A model generated the notes under the pieces. It was not told the origin of the DNA and searched no databases. It worked only from the letters and a program-made list of their open reading frames with translations. The translations under genes and the position numbers were made by a program. Shown piece after piece: positions 1-12,800 of a DNA stretch of 64,000 bases. The DNA lies in assembly GCA_949710005.1 (NCBI GenBank), contig OX453279.1:27098762-27162761 (forward strand), in the 5' to 3' direction. Origin of the DNA: Ricordea florida (taxonomy: Eukaryota > Cnidaria > Anthozoa > Corallimorpharia > Ricordeidae). Position 1 is the stretch's first letter. Every line of letters starts with the position of its first letter.

Positions 1-904
1 TGGGATCTAGCATCAGTCGCAGAGTAGCAAATAACAGTCGATCATCGCTCATTGGCCGACTAAAATTAGCTCATGTCTGACGTAATCCCAACTGTGGTCG
101 GACACGATGTCCAGACAATTTTTTATTCATGTATTGTTTAATAATGAAGATGAATAAAATTCAGCCTTCTTGTTTTTGGTGATGTCTGACTACATGTTTG
201 TTTTGTCCGACCAAAATGGTCACTTTGTCGGACACATCTTCTTTAAAATATATATATATATATTTGCAGCTCTGCAGTCGCGTCCTACATCACAGCTTAT
301 TTGTGACGAATAACACCCGACCACCCCTCCCCCCTTAGTATACTGACGTATACTATTCCTGTGTTGCATTACTTGAGTGAAACTCAGTCATTAAGCATGC
401 GTACAGGTATTTATTCGGTACAACAAAACATTACCAATTTGGACTGCTCTAAGAACTAGAAAGTAATTCTTTTAGACTTGAAGGCATTGTGCGCAAACGT
501 ATTTGATAAATAACCTACAACAACGGGGTTCTGTAAAATAAATTAATTCACCTGACGATAATCGCCATATGAAAAAAATTGTTTGGGAGGCTATTTAATT
601 GCTCAATTCTTTGACGTGTATTGTTCGACTATACGACCACTAAAATATATAATGTACCTGACAAAAATACCACAGCTAAAAGCATAAGATTGTATTCCAC
701 GTGGCATGAGGTTGCACGACCCCGCTCTCACTGCCAGTCCATTCCTGTCACTACAAAGTACCTTACAAATTTAAAATATTTTGACGGGATCAAACTTGAT
801 TGTAATCGGGTGATACACCCAGCAAATTTTCCACTAATCTTTACCACCGCAGTGTGCTTTCTTGATTATCTTTCGAGAGCCAGCTTTTGTCATGAAAACT
901 TTTC

Positions 905-1067
905 CTAGGACCTGACGGTGGCAAACTTAGGAAAGCAAAGACCGAACTTGGTCTCTATGCCTGCAAACGAGGCCACGGCCAGCCGCATTCCCCCGATGTG
1001 ATCTGGGTGAAGTGAAATGTCTGGGTTCAACGCTCTCCTCTCCGTCCATGGATCGTGAACAACAACT
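905..1067 (-). CDS. SLC25A12/13: AGC gene A terminal exon e17
   Basis: Begins after TTAACAG and ends TCC TAG. Encodes [16 protein letters not shown] and [20 protein letters not shown] then KFGLCFPKF, matching the human tail [20 protein letters not shown]. Confidence 0.93.
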
Positions 1068-3799
1068 CTGTTAAAAGAATGAACAAAAATTCTTTAAATA
1101 AGAAAAATTAACAAGATAAGAATCTAGTGTAGCTTTTAAAAGAATGGCCACACTGCATGTTTTGATCAACAAATGAAAAAGTTAGAACCACGCCGTATAT
1201 TAAAACCAACAGCACCGCAGTACAGTACTGTTCAGTAGCTTTCCAAAGAGTGGTCACACTGCATGGATCGATCTACGGATGAAAAAGTTAGAGCAACACT
1301 GTATAGTAAAACAAACAGTACTACAGTATAGTACTGTTCAGTAGCTTTCAAAGGAAGAGGCCGCAATGTCTGATTTGATCAACAAACTTCAGATTCAAAA
1401 CTAGGTGCAGTAGCTTACCCTTTACCGCTGAAATCTACTTTGAAGAGTCGTTGAAGGAGCTCGTAGGTGAGCAGTGTTACTCCAAATTGTGGTGAAGACC
1501 TAAAAACACGAGCTAAAGAAGAAAATGATTTCAGCCACATTCTCCAAGAAATGGAGGTAGCATCTGACAGAGCTAATTGAAAGCCTGGTTACCTAAATGC
1601 GAGCGTTTTCACAGGTTTTCCCATTCACAAACTACTACTTGGATATTTCCTGACTCAAGTTTGATCAGGAAAGATACTCCGGTTCTTACTGCAAATCACC
1701 GTATCTTGTTTTCCATAAACGTGAGTGGAAACCCTCCCCCCCCCCCCCCTCAGTCTGTACCGCATGGACCGAAAACCAGAGGTAAGCAAGGGCGTGGCGT
1801 CCATATACGCACATACGGTCGTGCGTACAGCCGAAATCTGGAAAAATATTTTCTTCCCTGAAACACTTTTATCATCAAATCGGGAAGACTGATAAATTTT
1901 TTTGCATTATATTGATGTCTTTAGTTAGTATTTCCTTTATCTTTTTATTAGTCCATAAACGGAAGTAAACGTTTCTTTCCAAGTGTACTCCTTTTAAATC
2001 TCACGTTACGCCCCAGGTTAGTAAAGGTATTTTTACTTTTTAGTGACAGAACATTCACCTCCAGCTCCTTTCCAGAAAGCTCGACCTCCTTCTTCTTTCC
2101 AGATTTTTCTTGCACAGTCAATTACTCCACGGTAGATTTGTTGCCCTTGGCGCGCTTTAACCTATGACGACAATAAAGTCAAAATACAATTTTTTAAATC
2201 CACATACAAACACACAAAAACAAAACAAACAATCAACAAAAAAAAAAACAATTCCGATGAAAGTTTCACCAGTGGAAACACTTTTTTCCCCACAGCAAAG
2301 TTTCCTTTCAAACTATGAGGGCACTATTCAAATTCGCGCATGGATGTGAGCAAGGTAACAGATAACCTTCTGTGGAGCCCGTTTACCTAATTCGCGGAGC
2401 GATGGCCGCGTAACAATAGGTTCTATTTAACATTTAGACAAGGAGTAAAAAAATTATAGGTTAATAGTCGAAGAGGCGCCAAGCGGCGAATCGAGTACAT
2501 GATACATAGAAAAGAGCACGAGTAGCTTTTATATTTTAGTATAAAACAGGGATTTACCAGACGCAAATTAATATGTCCTATATGCATAAAGTTTGTCAAT
2601 GGACGCAAAAATATTTACATGTGCGTCTGAGAGGACGCAACAAAAATCAGTGTTCTCGCTGGCTTTAAGAACTGTCAGTCATTACGATTGACACTGTTTG
2701 AAATTACCGGTCCCATGGAAACTTTGCAAGTACCAGAATTTGTCAGAAATCTGAAAATACCTCGAAGACGCTGCCATTGTAGCGTTAGCAATGTGCGCAA
2801 AACAGAAAAAAATAATTGTAATTCTCTGCAGAGCTCCAATATTTAACACACAACTGTAATAGATTGCAAACTCGGCACTCTGTTTGGTAAAGTTATAGTA
2901 TTTCATCACAATACGCTTCCTTGTTGATGGAAGGAGTCTCGTTACGTGCTAGAATGGGACCCCTAAAATTCCAGGTTGCGAGTACTAGGAACTCAAATTT
3001 GTTAACTAACTAGCACACTACATTCCATTTTACCCACACGTGTTTTATTACACATTTAAGTATATTGTTTGATACCGAAAGAGTAAGTGATGGATTGACG
3101 CCAAATATTCCCAATAAGGTAGTAGAGATATTCCTATAGCGAGTGTCAAGTCGCGAGATTATCGTCAAGTGCAAACAAGCGGGGAACCGTGGTTGTCCGT
3201 GTCCCGCGAGCACACGCATCTTTTGCCACCCACCCACGCACACACTCTACCACGCACCTGTAATCTGGTCTTGATAACATCTGCTGGAGTGCAGAGACCT
3301 GCTGGCGGCACGCCTAAGCACAGATACGAAAATTATTACACACAGACACAGGCAGTTTTCTCTTAAAAGTAACAAAAAGTAAAAGAATAGCTGTTAAACG
3401 GTGCACCATGGAGAAATAAGAACGAGCAGGAGCCCATGGGCTCCTGGAACGAGCTTATGTCGAGAACGGCACCGATGCAAAAGTAAGTATAGTAGTTTGA
3501 TTCTCAGCTTTACCGTTGACGGCAGGGTTGTTTGAATTTCCTTCTCATAATTGCAGACTCTTTGAATTATAACTCTTCGTATTTCAAATAACGTATGGCG
3601 CGAAGGTCACCAATTGGAAAACGACGCACGTTAGTGGTGTACAGATAAAGGCAAAGAGAGATGCCAAAGTGCACTTTGCACGTGCGGTTTCCTTTTTGTC
3701 ATCAATAACGCTTATTTATTACACGTAACACGATAATTTTATTCCATAAAGATGATTTGTAGAATTCTATACGCTTTATTTTCACATGTGAAAAGAGCG

Positions 3800-3832
<33 letters not shown>

Positions 3833-6800
3833 CACGTGTGAAAGTAATCGTGAAAGTATAACGAATCAACGATAGTGCAATGTCTTTCTGAGCCAATCAG
3901 AATCGTGCATCGTTACATTCAAATTGCTTTTCAGATTTGGCGCCTTTTTTTGCGGCGCGCCTCCTCCAGATTTGTTTTGCGAAAATGGCGAAGGCGGAGG
4001 AAAGCTCTAGGTTTGTGTCGGTTGGTTGCTCCGTAGACGAGTTTGTACAGCATCAAGAAAACAATTTGTGAAGTATTGTACACCTTCTTACCAGCGATCA
4101 TGGCAGACGCAAAGAGCCCTCCTGCGCCTGTGTGACCAGAATCATCGGCAAAATGGGTTTTCAAATGGGCGTAAGCTGGGAAATACATCCCAGAAAATGG
4201 AATGTCTCGTAATAAGCAAGCTCTTACGCCCTATAAAAAACCAACACACAGCACGTTTAATCAAGCATATTTATTACGTAATGACTTCCTCCTTAAAATG
4301 TGCACATTGCATTCAGGCGTACGACATAGTGTGATGCTACGCTGATTAAGTACCAAATGAATTCTGAGATTGTTTACAGTTTGCAAAAATGTCGTCGGTA
4401 ATTTTGATACGCCATACAAGTCATTGAATAGTTCAAGTGAAAATATAACAGAGATCAACGGCATTCTTGAAGATTTCTCACTAGTAATGTAAAAAAGTAA
4501 TTTGTGCACCACTTTTTCCGGCAAAAATCGTATAATAGCATTTCCCGAAACACTCTTTAAATTAGGAGCCATTTGTGCATGTAACAAATGCTTGTAGCAA
4601 GATATTTGTGACCTCTATGAGAGGAAAGACTTATTACGTCATGATTGGCCAATAGTAGGCGCTGTAATATACCTTAGTATTTGATCGAAGCCTATGGGCT
4701 GAAATAGAACCTATCTTGCTATTGGGTATATCGTTATATGACGTGTCAGGGTCACAGCTGTCTCGGAGGTCCCACCCTGCAAACGCCAACTCCAAATGGT
4801 ATTTGGTAATCTGGAAGTCTGTACCATTTATCCCCTGAACCCGGGATCTGAAGCCCAGCACAGCCCTCAACACTCACTGGTAAGATCAATGTCAGTATCT
4901 GGGCAAATGTGCACCTACCCCTCCCCTAATCCAATATTAACACTAACTTTTTAACTTATTATAACTTGTTGGGTTAGGGGAGGGGTAGGTGCAGAGTTGC
5001 CTAGATATTTAAATTGAGCCCATAAGTCAGTACTTACCCTGTACAGTCCAGTCAGACCAAGCTCTTTCATCACTTTCAATGCCGTCACCTTGTGTTTACC
5101 AACAGCTCCAACCTCACCAGCAACTTGCAACCTAATTTTCACGATTTCCAGAGGATTGGTTAAGAGAATCTGGGCTGCTCCCCCCTGAAACAAAGAAAGT
5201 AAATAAGAAGATCGGAGGGGAACACTCGGCCGTTTAAAAAGAAAGGTTAGAAATACGTATTTATTTTTTTCAAATTGGCTCTTTGGGCCAGCCTTTTGTT
5301 TACTTAATCAAATGACTTTTCATGCAATTTGCAATAAATAAACGAAGGCAAAAAACTAAAAAACTTCAACGAGCACATGGGGTGAGTGCAATTTGTTGTC
5401 ACTGAAAACTTGACAAGTGCTTATTTATTCCAAATTGCCCTTAAAACATTTGATTATTTGTAAATATGGTAATACACATGCAAAAATTTAATTTCAAATT
5501 TCCGCATTCAATTCCAATGGTTTGCACTCAATTTCAAATTTCTGAATTGTTTGGGATTAATTGGCCCTATGCAACAACTTGTCACGTGACCCTTTTTCAT
5601 AAAGGTGATGATACCGATGGTTTCGTGAAATTATTTTGACAGAAATAAAAAGAGCAGCTCAAAATATGCTAGGGACGGACCATTAGAAAAGTGATGGGGG
5701 GGGGGGTGGGGAATTTTCAGCTTGCACGAATTTTTTTTTTTTTGCTCACTGCTTGTGCAGGAATTTTTTTTCAGGTGAACCCCTCTGCACGAATTTTTTT
5801 TACTACGTGTGAAAAAGTCACAATTGGACCTTCCTTCTGCATGAATTTTTTTTTTACCTTCTTCTTTGCATGAATGTTTTTTTGGCATTTTCCCTTGCAT
5901 GAATTTTTTTTTGTTTTTTTCCCCACCCCCCCCCCCCCTCCCATCCCCCAGCACTTTTCTAATGGTCTGTCCCTTACCATGCCAATATTCGTTGGTATAT
6001 TGCTTAAACTGGTGTTGTTACAGTTGAAATCATCAGTGGTGGTAATTCCGTCTCTGTACAATGTCGCGATTAGTTCGTGATTTTATTGGCTGCATTTTGC
6101 TCTTGTTCTGTAATAACACTTTCAAATTTAAAAATCAAAGGTATCCAATGGTGAGCACGTGATAAGTGCGATGACTGTGATTGGCTATCGACAGAACGAA
6201 ACTTAAAGACGATCATTAATTACGTGGGAAATCCGAGGTTATTAATGGCTCCGATGTTTCTTTTGTTACCCGTTATCCGTGACATTTGTGACCCAACATC
6301 CCAATACGACTGAATACACGAGATCCACGAGCCGTGTGAATCCATGAGATCCACGAGCCGCGTGAATACACGAGATCCACGAGCTGCGTGAATCCACGAG
6401 ATCCACGAGCCGCGTGAATCCACGAGATCCACGAGCCGCGTGAATCCATTAGATCCACGAGCCAAAAAAGAAAATACCGTACAAAAAATGACGGAGTCGC
6501 GTCCTACTTACACATCCTCCTGCCACGATCTCGAAAGGCAAACTGATGAATCCGTCTTTGTCACGGAAAATATCTCGCACAAGGTCGTTCGTCTAAAAGA
6601 AATAACGTCAACGTTAACCAAAAATTCTAAAAGTGTGCTGTTGAAGGACGCAAGTTACAAAGCATCGTGCGACAGCAACTTGGAGCCTCACTTCATGTAC
6701 AAGATCTTGGATCAATGTCAGTATCTGGGCAAGTGTGCACCTACCCCCCCCCCCCCCAACCCAACAAGTTATAATAAGTTAAAAAGTAATGACATTAATT

Positions 6801-9800
6801 GATAATCGCAGTTATGTACACAACTTAAGCAGCTGTGAAATTAAAGCCTGAAAAAAACTCAGGCCTGAACGGGATTCGAACCCATGACCTCTGCGATACC
6901 GGAGCCGTGCTCTACCAACTGAGCTATCAAGCCATTTGGGAGCTGGTCATATTGTGAGTTCGTAATATACCCGTAGATGGAGAAGAATGATGCAAATGAA
7001 TATATATGAAAGACCATATATTTGAACTGCGGAGTAATATGTAATGACATGATGCAAATATCCGTGACATTTGTGACCCACCAACACAATACGATTGAAT
7101 ACACGAGATACACGAGCCGCATGAATCCACGAGATCCACGAGCCAGAAAAGAAAATACAGTACAGAAATGACAGAGTCGCGTCCTACTTACACATCTTCC
7201 TGGTCTTTCATATATTCATTTTCATCATTCTTCTCCATTTCTCTTGATAGCTCAGTTGGTAGAGCACTGCTCCGGTATCGAGAGGTCATGGGTTCGAATC
7301 CCGTTCAGGCCTGAGTTTTTTTCAGGCTTTAATTTCACAGCTGCTTAAGTTGTGTACAAAACTGCGATGATCAACTAATGTCATTACATATTACTCTGCA
7401 GTTCAAATATAAAGTCTTTCATGTATTCATTTGCATCAATAAATTAAACAGTTAGCGTTAATGTTGGGTTAGGGGAGGAGTAGGTGCACAGTTGTCCAGA
7501 TTCTGACTTAGTTCCCGGTCACCAAGAGAAAGCAGGCAAAAAATGAATATCTTACCGTTAGCTTGATAGCCTTTTCTGGCGCAACAGCAACAATTTGAGG
7601 CAATAAACCTGAAAATAATGACACATTCTGGTATAAACCTTAAAGATAAACATGGTTAAACGCATCTAGCCCAACAGGCTTTACAATAAATTCTCAAACT
7701 CATTAATAATGCAACGGGGAAAGACAAAGGAAATCAGGCACAGTGACGTGTTTGGATATCTGATGAGACAAGACTCGTTTTTACATCGAATTTCTCCTTC
7801 TAAACCATTTAACTTTACTGCCCTACCAAGCAAGGTAGCGTAGTTTAAGTTATAGATCAAACACTCGATATATGTGTTTCATCACAAATCAAACTCCTCG
7901 ACTTACTCAAAAAATACTCCGCTGCGCGTCGTATTTTCAGTTCTCTTCTCGCTGTTTGATATGTGATGAAACACTGTATCTCGTGTTTGATATATAACTT
8001 AAACTACGCTACCTCGCTAGGTAGGGCAGTTAAGTTTATAGAGATTATTTCATGGTTACTGAGCGCGGACGATTTTTCTTCACGAGCTGTGAAGAATCGA
8101 AAACGAACGAGTGAGCGCAGCGAACGAGTGAGTTTACTTTTCTTCACAACGAGTGAAGAAAAATGGTACGGGCGAACTAACCATGAGGTAATTTTTTTAT
8201 TTTTTTAGGTACTGAGATTTACTCCTTACAAAATATTACTCACTGATCATGAATCACGCTGGACTAGAAAAATCAAGATACCGCAACAGGGTGCAAAACG
8301 CTCTTAGCAGACTTTATTTTGGAGCATAATGAATAAACATTACAGTGGAGTTAAAAATGCGTTCAACATTTACTTCTCTAAAATGATACAAACATTGCAC
8401 GAACTGGAAAATTCTAGTTTAAACCCTGTTGGAAATGTCGCTAGAAGTATAAGAACCAAAGACAGTTAAACTTTTTTAAACGACTCGTGAATGACTCAGG
8501 AATGTCTTATGTACGAGAAATTCAAATGTAAAATTACCTTTTTGTTTTGATTTTAATGCGGCTCTTGCTTTTTCAAACGCTACGTCTTTATGATGCTTAA
8601 TCCGTAGTTTTTCTTTCTCAAATAACCGTTCAAAACTGCAAAGAGAGAACGGAGCAAACTTGGCTCGTAATCTTTGTTTTCTTTCTTTCCCACTGCTACG
8701 GCAAATTTACTCAAGAATGAATTGAGCTCGTTTGAAGGAATTTCTTCTACGGACCTTGATTCGCCTTTCAACGTCAAAAATTCTCTCAGTGAAGCGACGT
8801 GCTGTTTGGATTTCTTTTTCGTATTTTTATTTTCTTGATCTTGGATGATGTCCTCGACTGAAGCTGTATCTGCAAACGTAGAATTGCCCAAAGAAGAAGC
8901 TGAGGAAGAAGCCGTTATTGCTCACTTTTTGCTGAGTTGATGGCGCCAAAACTGATACCACTTCTATGACCAGTGAAAAAAGTCGTCTCCGGCCCGTGAT
9001 TGGTCGGACCATTTTTTTTCACTAGTGAAGAAAATGGTCCAACCAATCAAATTGCTTCTAGTTTTTTTACAGACTATTTTTCTCTCACTAATTTGTAAGG
9101 AGTAAATCTCAGTACCTATGGAATAAAAACAAGTTTGAACTAGACGTAGTTTAATGCTAAGCTGGTTAGATAAATGAATGTAACCTTAAAATAAGATCTT
9201 CTTCTAACTAGGTTTGTTGGTTTGAACACAGCGACTGAGCTGCGAGGCCAGACGGGATCAAGGTCGTCATTAAAAGAGCCTCGTAAAGTTGGCGGTTTCT
9301 CGCTCTATCGTCCACCACCATACATGTATTCTTCTTACCTCTGTACAGACCAAGTGGTCCTTCATTTCTGATGACTTTTAAAAAGCAATCAAAGCTGTTG
9401 GTATACATTCGTTCCTGAGCCAGTACTGCACGCTGGTTTTGCATCTTTGTCTTCACGAGATCAATTGGATACACGGCTGTGGCGCCAGCGACTGTACAGA
9501 TAAAGGACAACAACGTCATATTAGCAGATGACAAACAATGGCACAAAAAACCTATAAACTCAAGCTTCTCGCTTTTCAACAATCTCACTTTAGTGAACAC
9601 TTTAGATCATAGAGGGACGCCATAAAATTATACAGAACGATAGATGAACCACAGCCACACGCAACGTGCAACTGAAAATTTTCGAGATTCTATTCTCGGG
9701 TGATACTGGCGTACATTGGCCATATGGGTATGGTTTCTAAGTAGTTTGGTCTAGGATAAGGTGTAGAAATCAGAGGGTCTGGGTCTACAATAGGGTAAAA

Positions 9801-12800
9801 TTTTCCGGGAAACTGATCAATTAGTTGAATATTTTACTCTAGACAAGGGAAACCTGGATTAGCCATGCCAAAACCATTTGGCAGTTTAGTCCAGTGTTGT
9901 GTAAGATAACAAAATTCAGCTGAACACGGTTTGGTATAGGCTAAGGTTTCCAGGGTCCCCACCCTAAAATTTCTAAAGTTCCCCTCCCCCCACCCCCGGG
10001 ATTTTATAGCATCGCTCTCATGATCTATGGGTATGTGGGTAAATGGTCATTTTTATTCTTCCAAACTGTAACAGAAAAATGTATCACTAAACGAAACGAA
10101 AAGCGCAAATTGGGAAAGATTGTTATTCTGGAGCTGTCAGAGGTTTCAAATGCTAAACGCGAGGACAAAAAACCTAAAGAAACGGATTCAGGTAAACTAC
10201 GTACCACCAGCGACAGATCCCAGGCCAAAATGAGAAACCTGCTCAACTACGTTCATAAGAACAGATGGTTCCACTTTCTTTGGTTCCACAATCATCTAAA
10301 AACAGAAACATTATTGGTTCTGATTCATAGCCAGCAAAATGACCATAATGATCACATGATCAGAATACTACTATTTTACTTACAGATCAAAAGTTAAATC
10401 ACTAGTTGATACTGTGATCATCATGGACACCATGCAACAACAGCTAGTCAATATTTTTATTGGACTTTCATAGAATATAAAATTAGGCAGACCTCAGAGA
10501 ATAACAATCTGCATAACTTTTCATAACATCTGGATTGGGCACCTGGGCATACAATACTCACACTTGACGAAAACTTAAGGTCGGCACCCACGAGGGACCA
10601 GTCTCTGCGGCCAGTCCCTGCAACTAGCCTCTTGATGAGTTTACACGAGAGGACTGGTCGCAGGGACTAGTCCCTAGTAGTGTTTACACGCGGGGACCAA
10701 TTGCACAGCCGGGAAAGTAGCAAAAACTGGGGGCAAACAAATTCGTGGGAATAGTCGCAGGGACCACATTTTGATCTCTGCGACTAGATTTTGTGGCAAA
10801 CATGGCTAGTTCACACGTTGGGACTTGTCCCCGCGACTTGTTGCAGAGACCAGTCCCCTCGTGTGTGCGGACCTTTACGTCTTGTTCTTTTGGTTGCGAT
10901 GTTGAAAGTAGGCAGGCAAATTTGTCTTCACAGCTGGTCAATTTGCCCAATTCCCAGTCCTTAATGAAACCACTCCATACTCGGTATCATCCAATTAATT
11001 TTAATCATAAATTCAAATAAAAACAAGAGGCTCTAGAAGCCCCCATTGGGCTGCCTGTGTGAAGCCTTGATACGCAAACGGCTCAATTTTTTTAAACTAT
11101 TTTATCAGACCATTCAAATTTGTGTCACTTGCATTCATTAGACGTGTATAAGGATCTCACTATGATAAGTTCAAGTTTATCGGCTGACCGAGTCAAATGA
11201 GAGCCTGTCTTAAAGAGTGTTAAAACAGCGTAACTATCTCCTAACTAGACGCTCTCGGGAGCGCTCACTCGGGCTACACTATATAATACGTCTTCCAACA
11301 AACTTGAATGTCAGTTTACGCCTGAGAATGGTGCATTATATGGCTGGTTCCACGACGGCAAAAAACCTACCAGGCCGTATATCGCAACGCAGTTCCTGTC
11401 GACGTCGTATTTTAAGGCGCTGTTACACTGTAATAATCTTCGTCCATCGGGTTCGATGATGACCAGGACATCAATTTGTTTTGCGATGGACACGACTGTG
11501 CCCGATGAGACCAATGCGGGCTAGAAAACACTTTCCACACTGGGGGCAATTAAAGTCTTCGTTTTGAGGAAGAGCTGCGCTTCTGGCTTTTCTCGCGGCA
11601 CGTTTTATTCGCGCGTTCTCTATCTTCTTGAACTCGAATGTAACTGCTCCGGTAGCGGTAGTGGCTCTCCAGGAATTCCGATTTAGGGCCAGAGATTCCC
11701 AGGATGGCACATCGATTTCGAAAGATTTGAGTGACGCTTTAAGAACATCTTTCAAGCGCTTTTTCTGTCCACCTTGGGTGCGCTTACCACTGGCCAGTTC
11801 CCCATAAAACAAGCGTTTTGGAAGTCTAGAGTCAGGCATTCGGACAAGGTGACCCGCCCATCTAATCTGGTTCTTCTTCAGTATTGTGAAGATACTCGGG
11901 ATGTTACAGCGAGAGAGAACTTCGGTGTCAGGGATCTTGTCCTTCCATGTGATTCCAAGTAGCTTCCTTAGGCATTGTAAATGGAAGCGGTTGAGGACTT
12001 AAGCGTGGCGCTCGTACACTGTCCATGTCTCGCTGCAGTAGAGAAGAGTGGATAAAACCACTGCCTTATAGACTTTCAGCTTGGTATCAAGTCGTATACC
12101 TCTTCTGGTCCAAACTGACTTCCGAAGACGGCCAAAAGCAGAGCTAGCTTTAGCGATACGCAGATTGATCTCATCATCTATATTTGCTGATCTGGATAGA
12201 GTGCTCCCGAGATAGGTGAACTTGTCAACTGCCTTGAGAGCTTCTCCTTGGACTTTGATCGCTGGCTCAACATAGGCCTTTTGAGGAGCTGGTTGGTGTA
12301 GGACCTCGGTCTTTTTTATGTTGATAGAGAGGCCGTGGGCGTTACAGGATGCTGAGAAGAAGTCCATTGTTTGCTGCATTTGGAGTTCGGATCCAGCATT
12401 GAGGGTCCAGTCATCTGCAAACAATAGCTCACACACAGTGTCGTAGGCTACCTTTGTTTTTGCCTGTAGGCGGCGCAGGTTGAATGCGTTCCCGTCCGTT
12501 CTGTACTTGATTTGGATGCCATTTCCATCGTTCTTAAGGGTGTCCGAGAGCATGGCTGTGAACACCATGCTGAACAGCGTGGGTGCTAGAACACAGCCTT
12601 GTTTGACCCCATTGTTTACTGGGAATGCTGCAGAGGTGTCGTTATTATCGATTACGCTAGCTTGCATGCCTTCGTGAAGTTGGCGAACCATAGTGATGAA
12701 TTTATCAGGGCAGCCGAATTTGGCCATTATCAGCCAGAGACCACCACGATTGACGGTGTCAAACGCCTTCGTTAGGTCTACAAAGGTCATGTAAAGGTCT

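Larger units (their letters stand above)
1..10700. repeat. Segmental duplication, unit A (carrier half of gene A)
   Basis: From base 1 the sequence aligns in the same orientation with 48189 onward and continues to about 10690 (partner about 64000). Exons, introns and the 3' flank all match, with visible divergence of a few percent in most exons. Unit A alone carries the SINE pair (6786-7445), the poly-T element (5671-5974) and the DUF3504 insertion (about 8039-9131). It probably extends left of the window. Confidence 0.92.

Noticed and set aside
621-1861. Plus-strand ORFs over the carrier exons and introns
   Set aside because: They lie opposite or between exons of the minus-strand carrier, have no protein-family similarity and cross splice sites.
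6440-6802. Plus-strand [14 protein letters not shown]... repeated in both units
   Set aside because: It is the complementary strand of carrier exon e11 and flanks; its conservation comes from the minus-strand exon.
6866-6936. Functional tRNA genes at 6866-6936 (minus) and 7241-7312 (plus)
   Set aside because: A and B boxes are good, but the anticodon arm pairs poorly, position 33 is not clearly T, and both have the same SINE tail. They are SINE heads, not tRNA genes.
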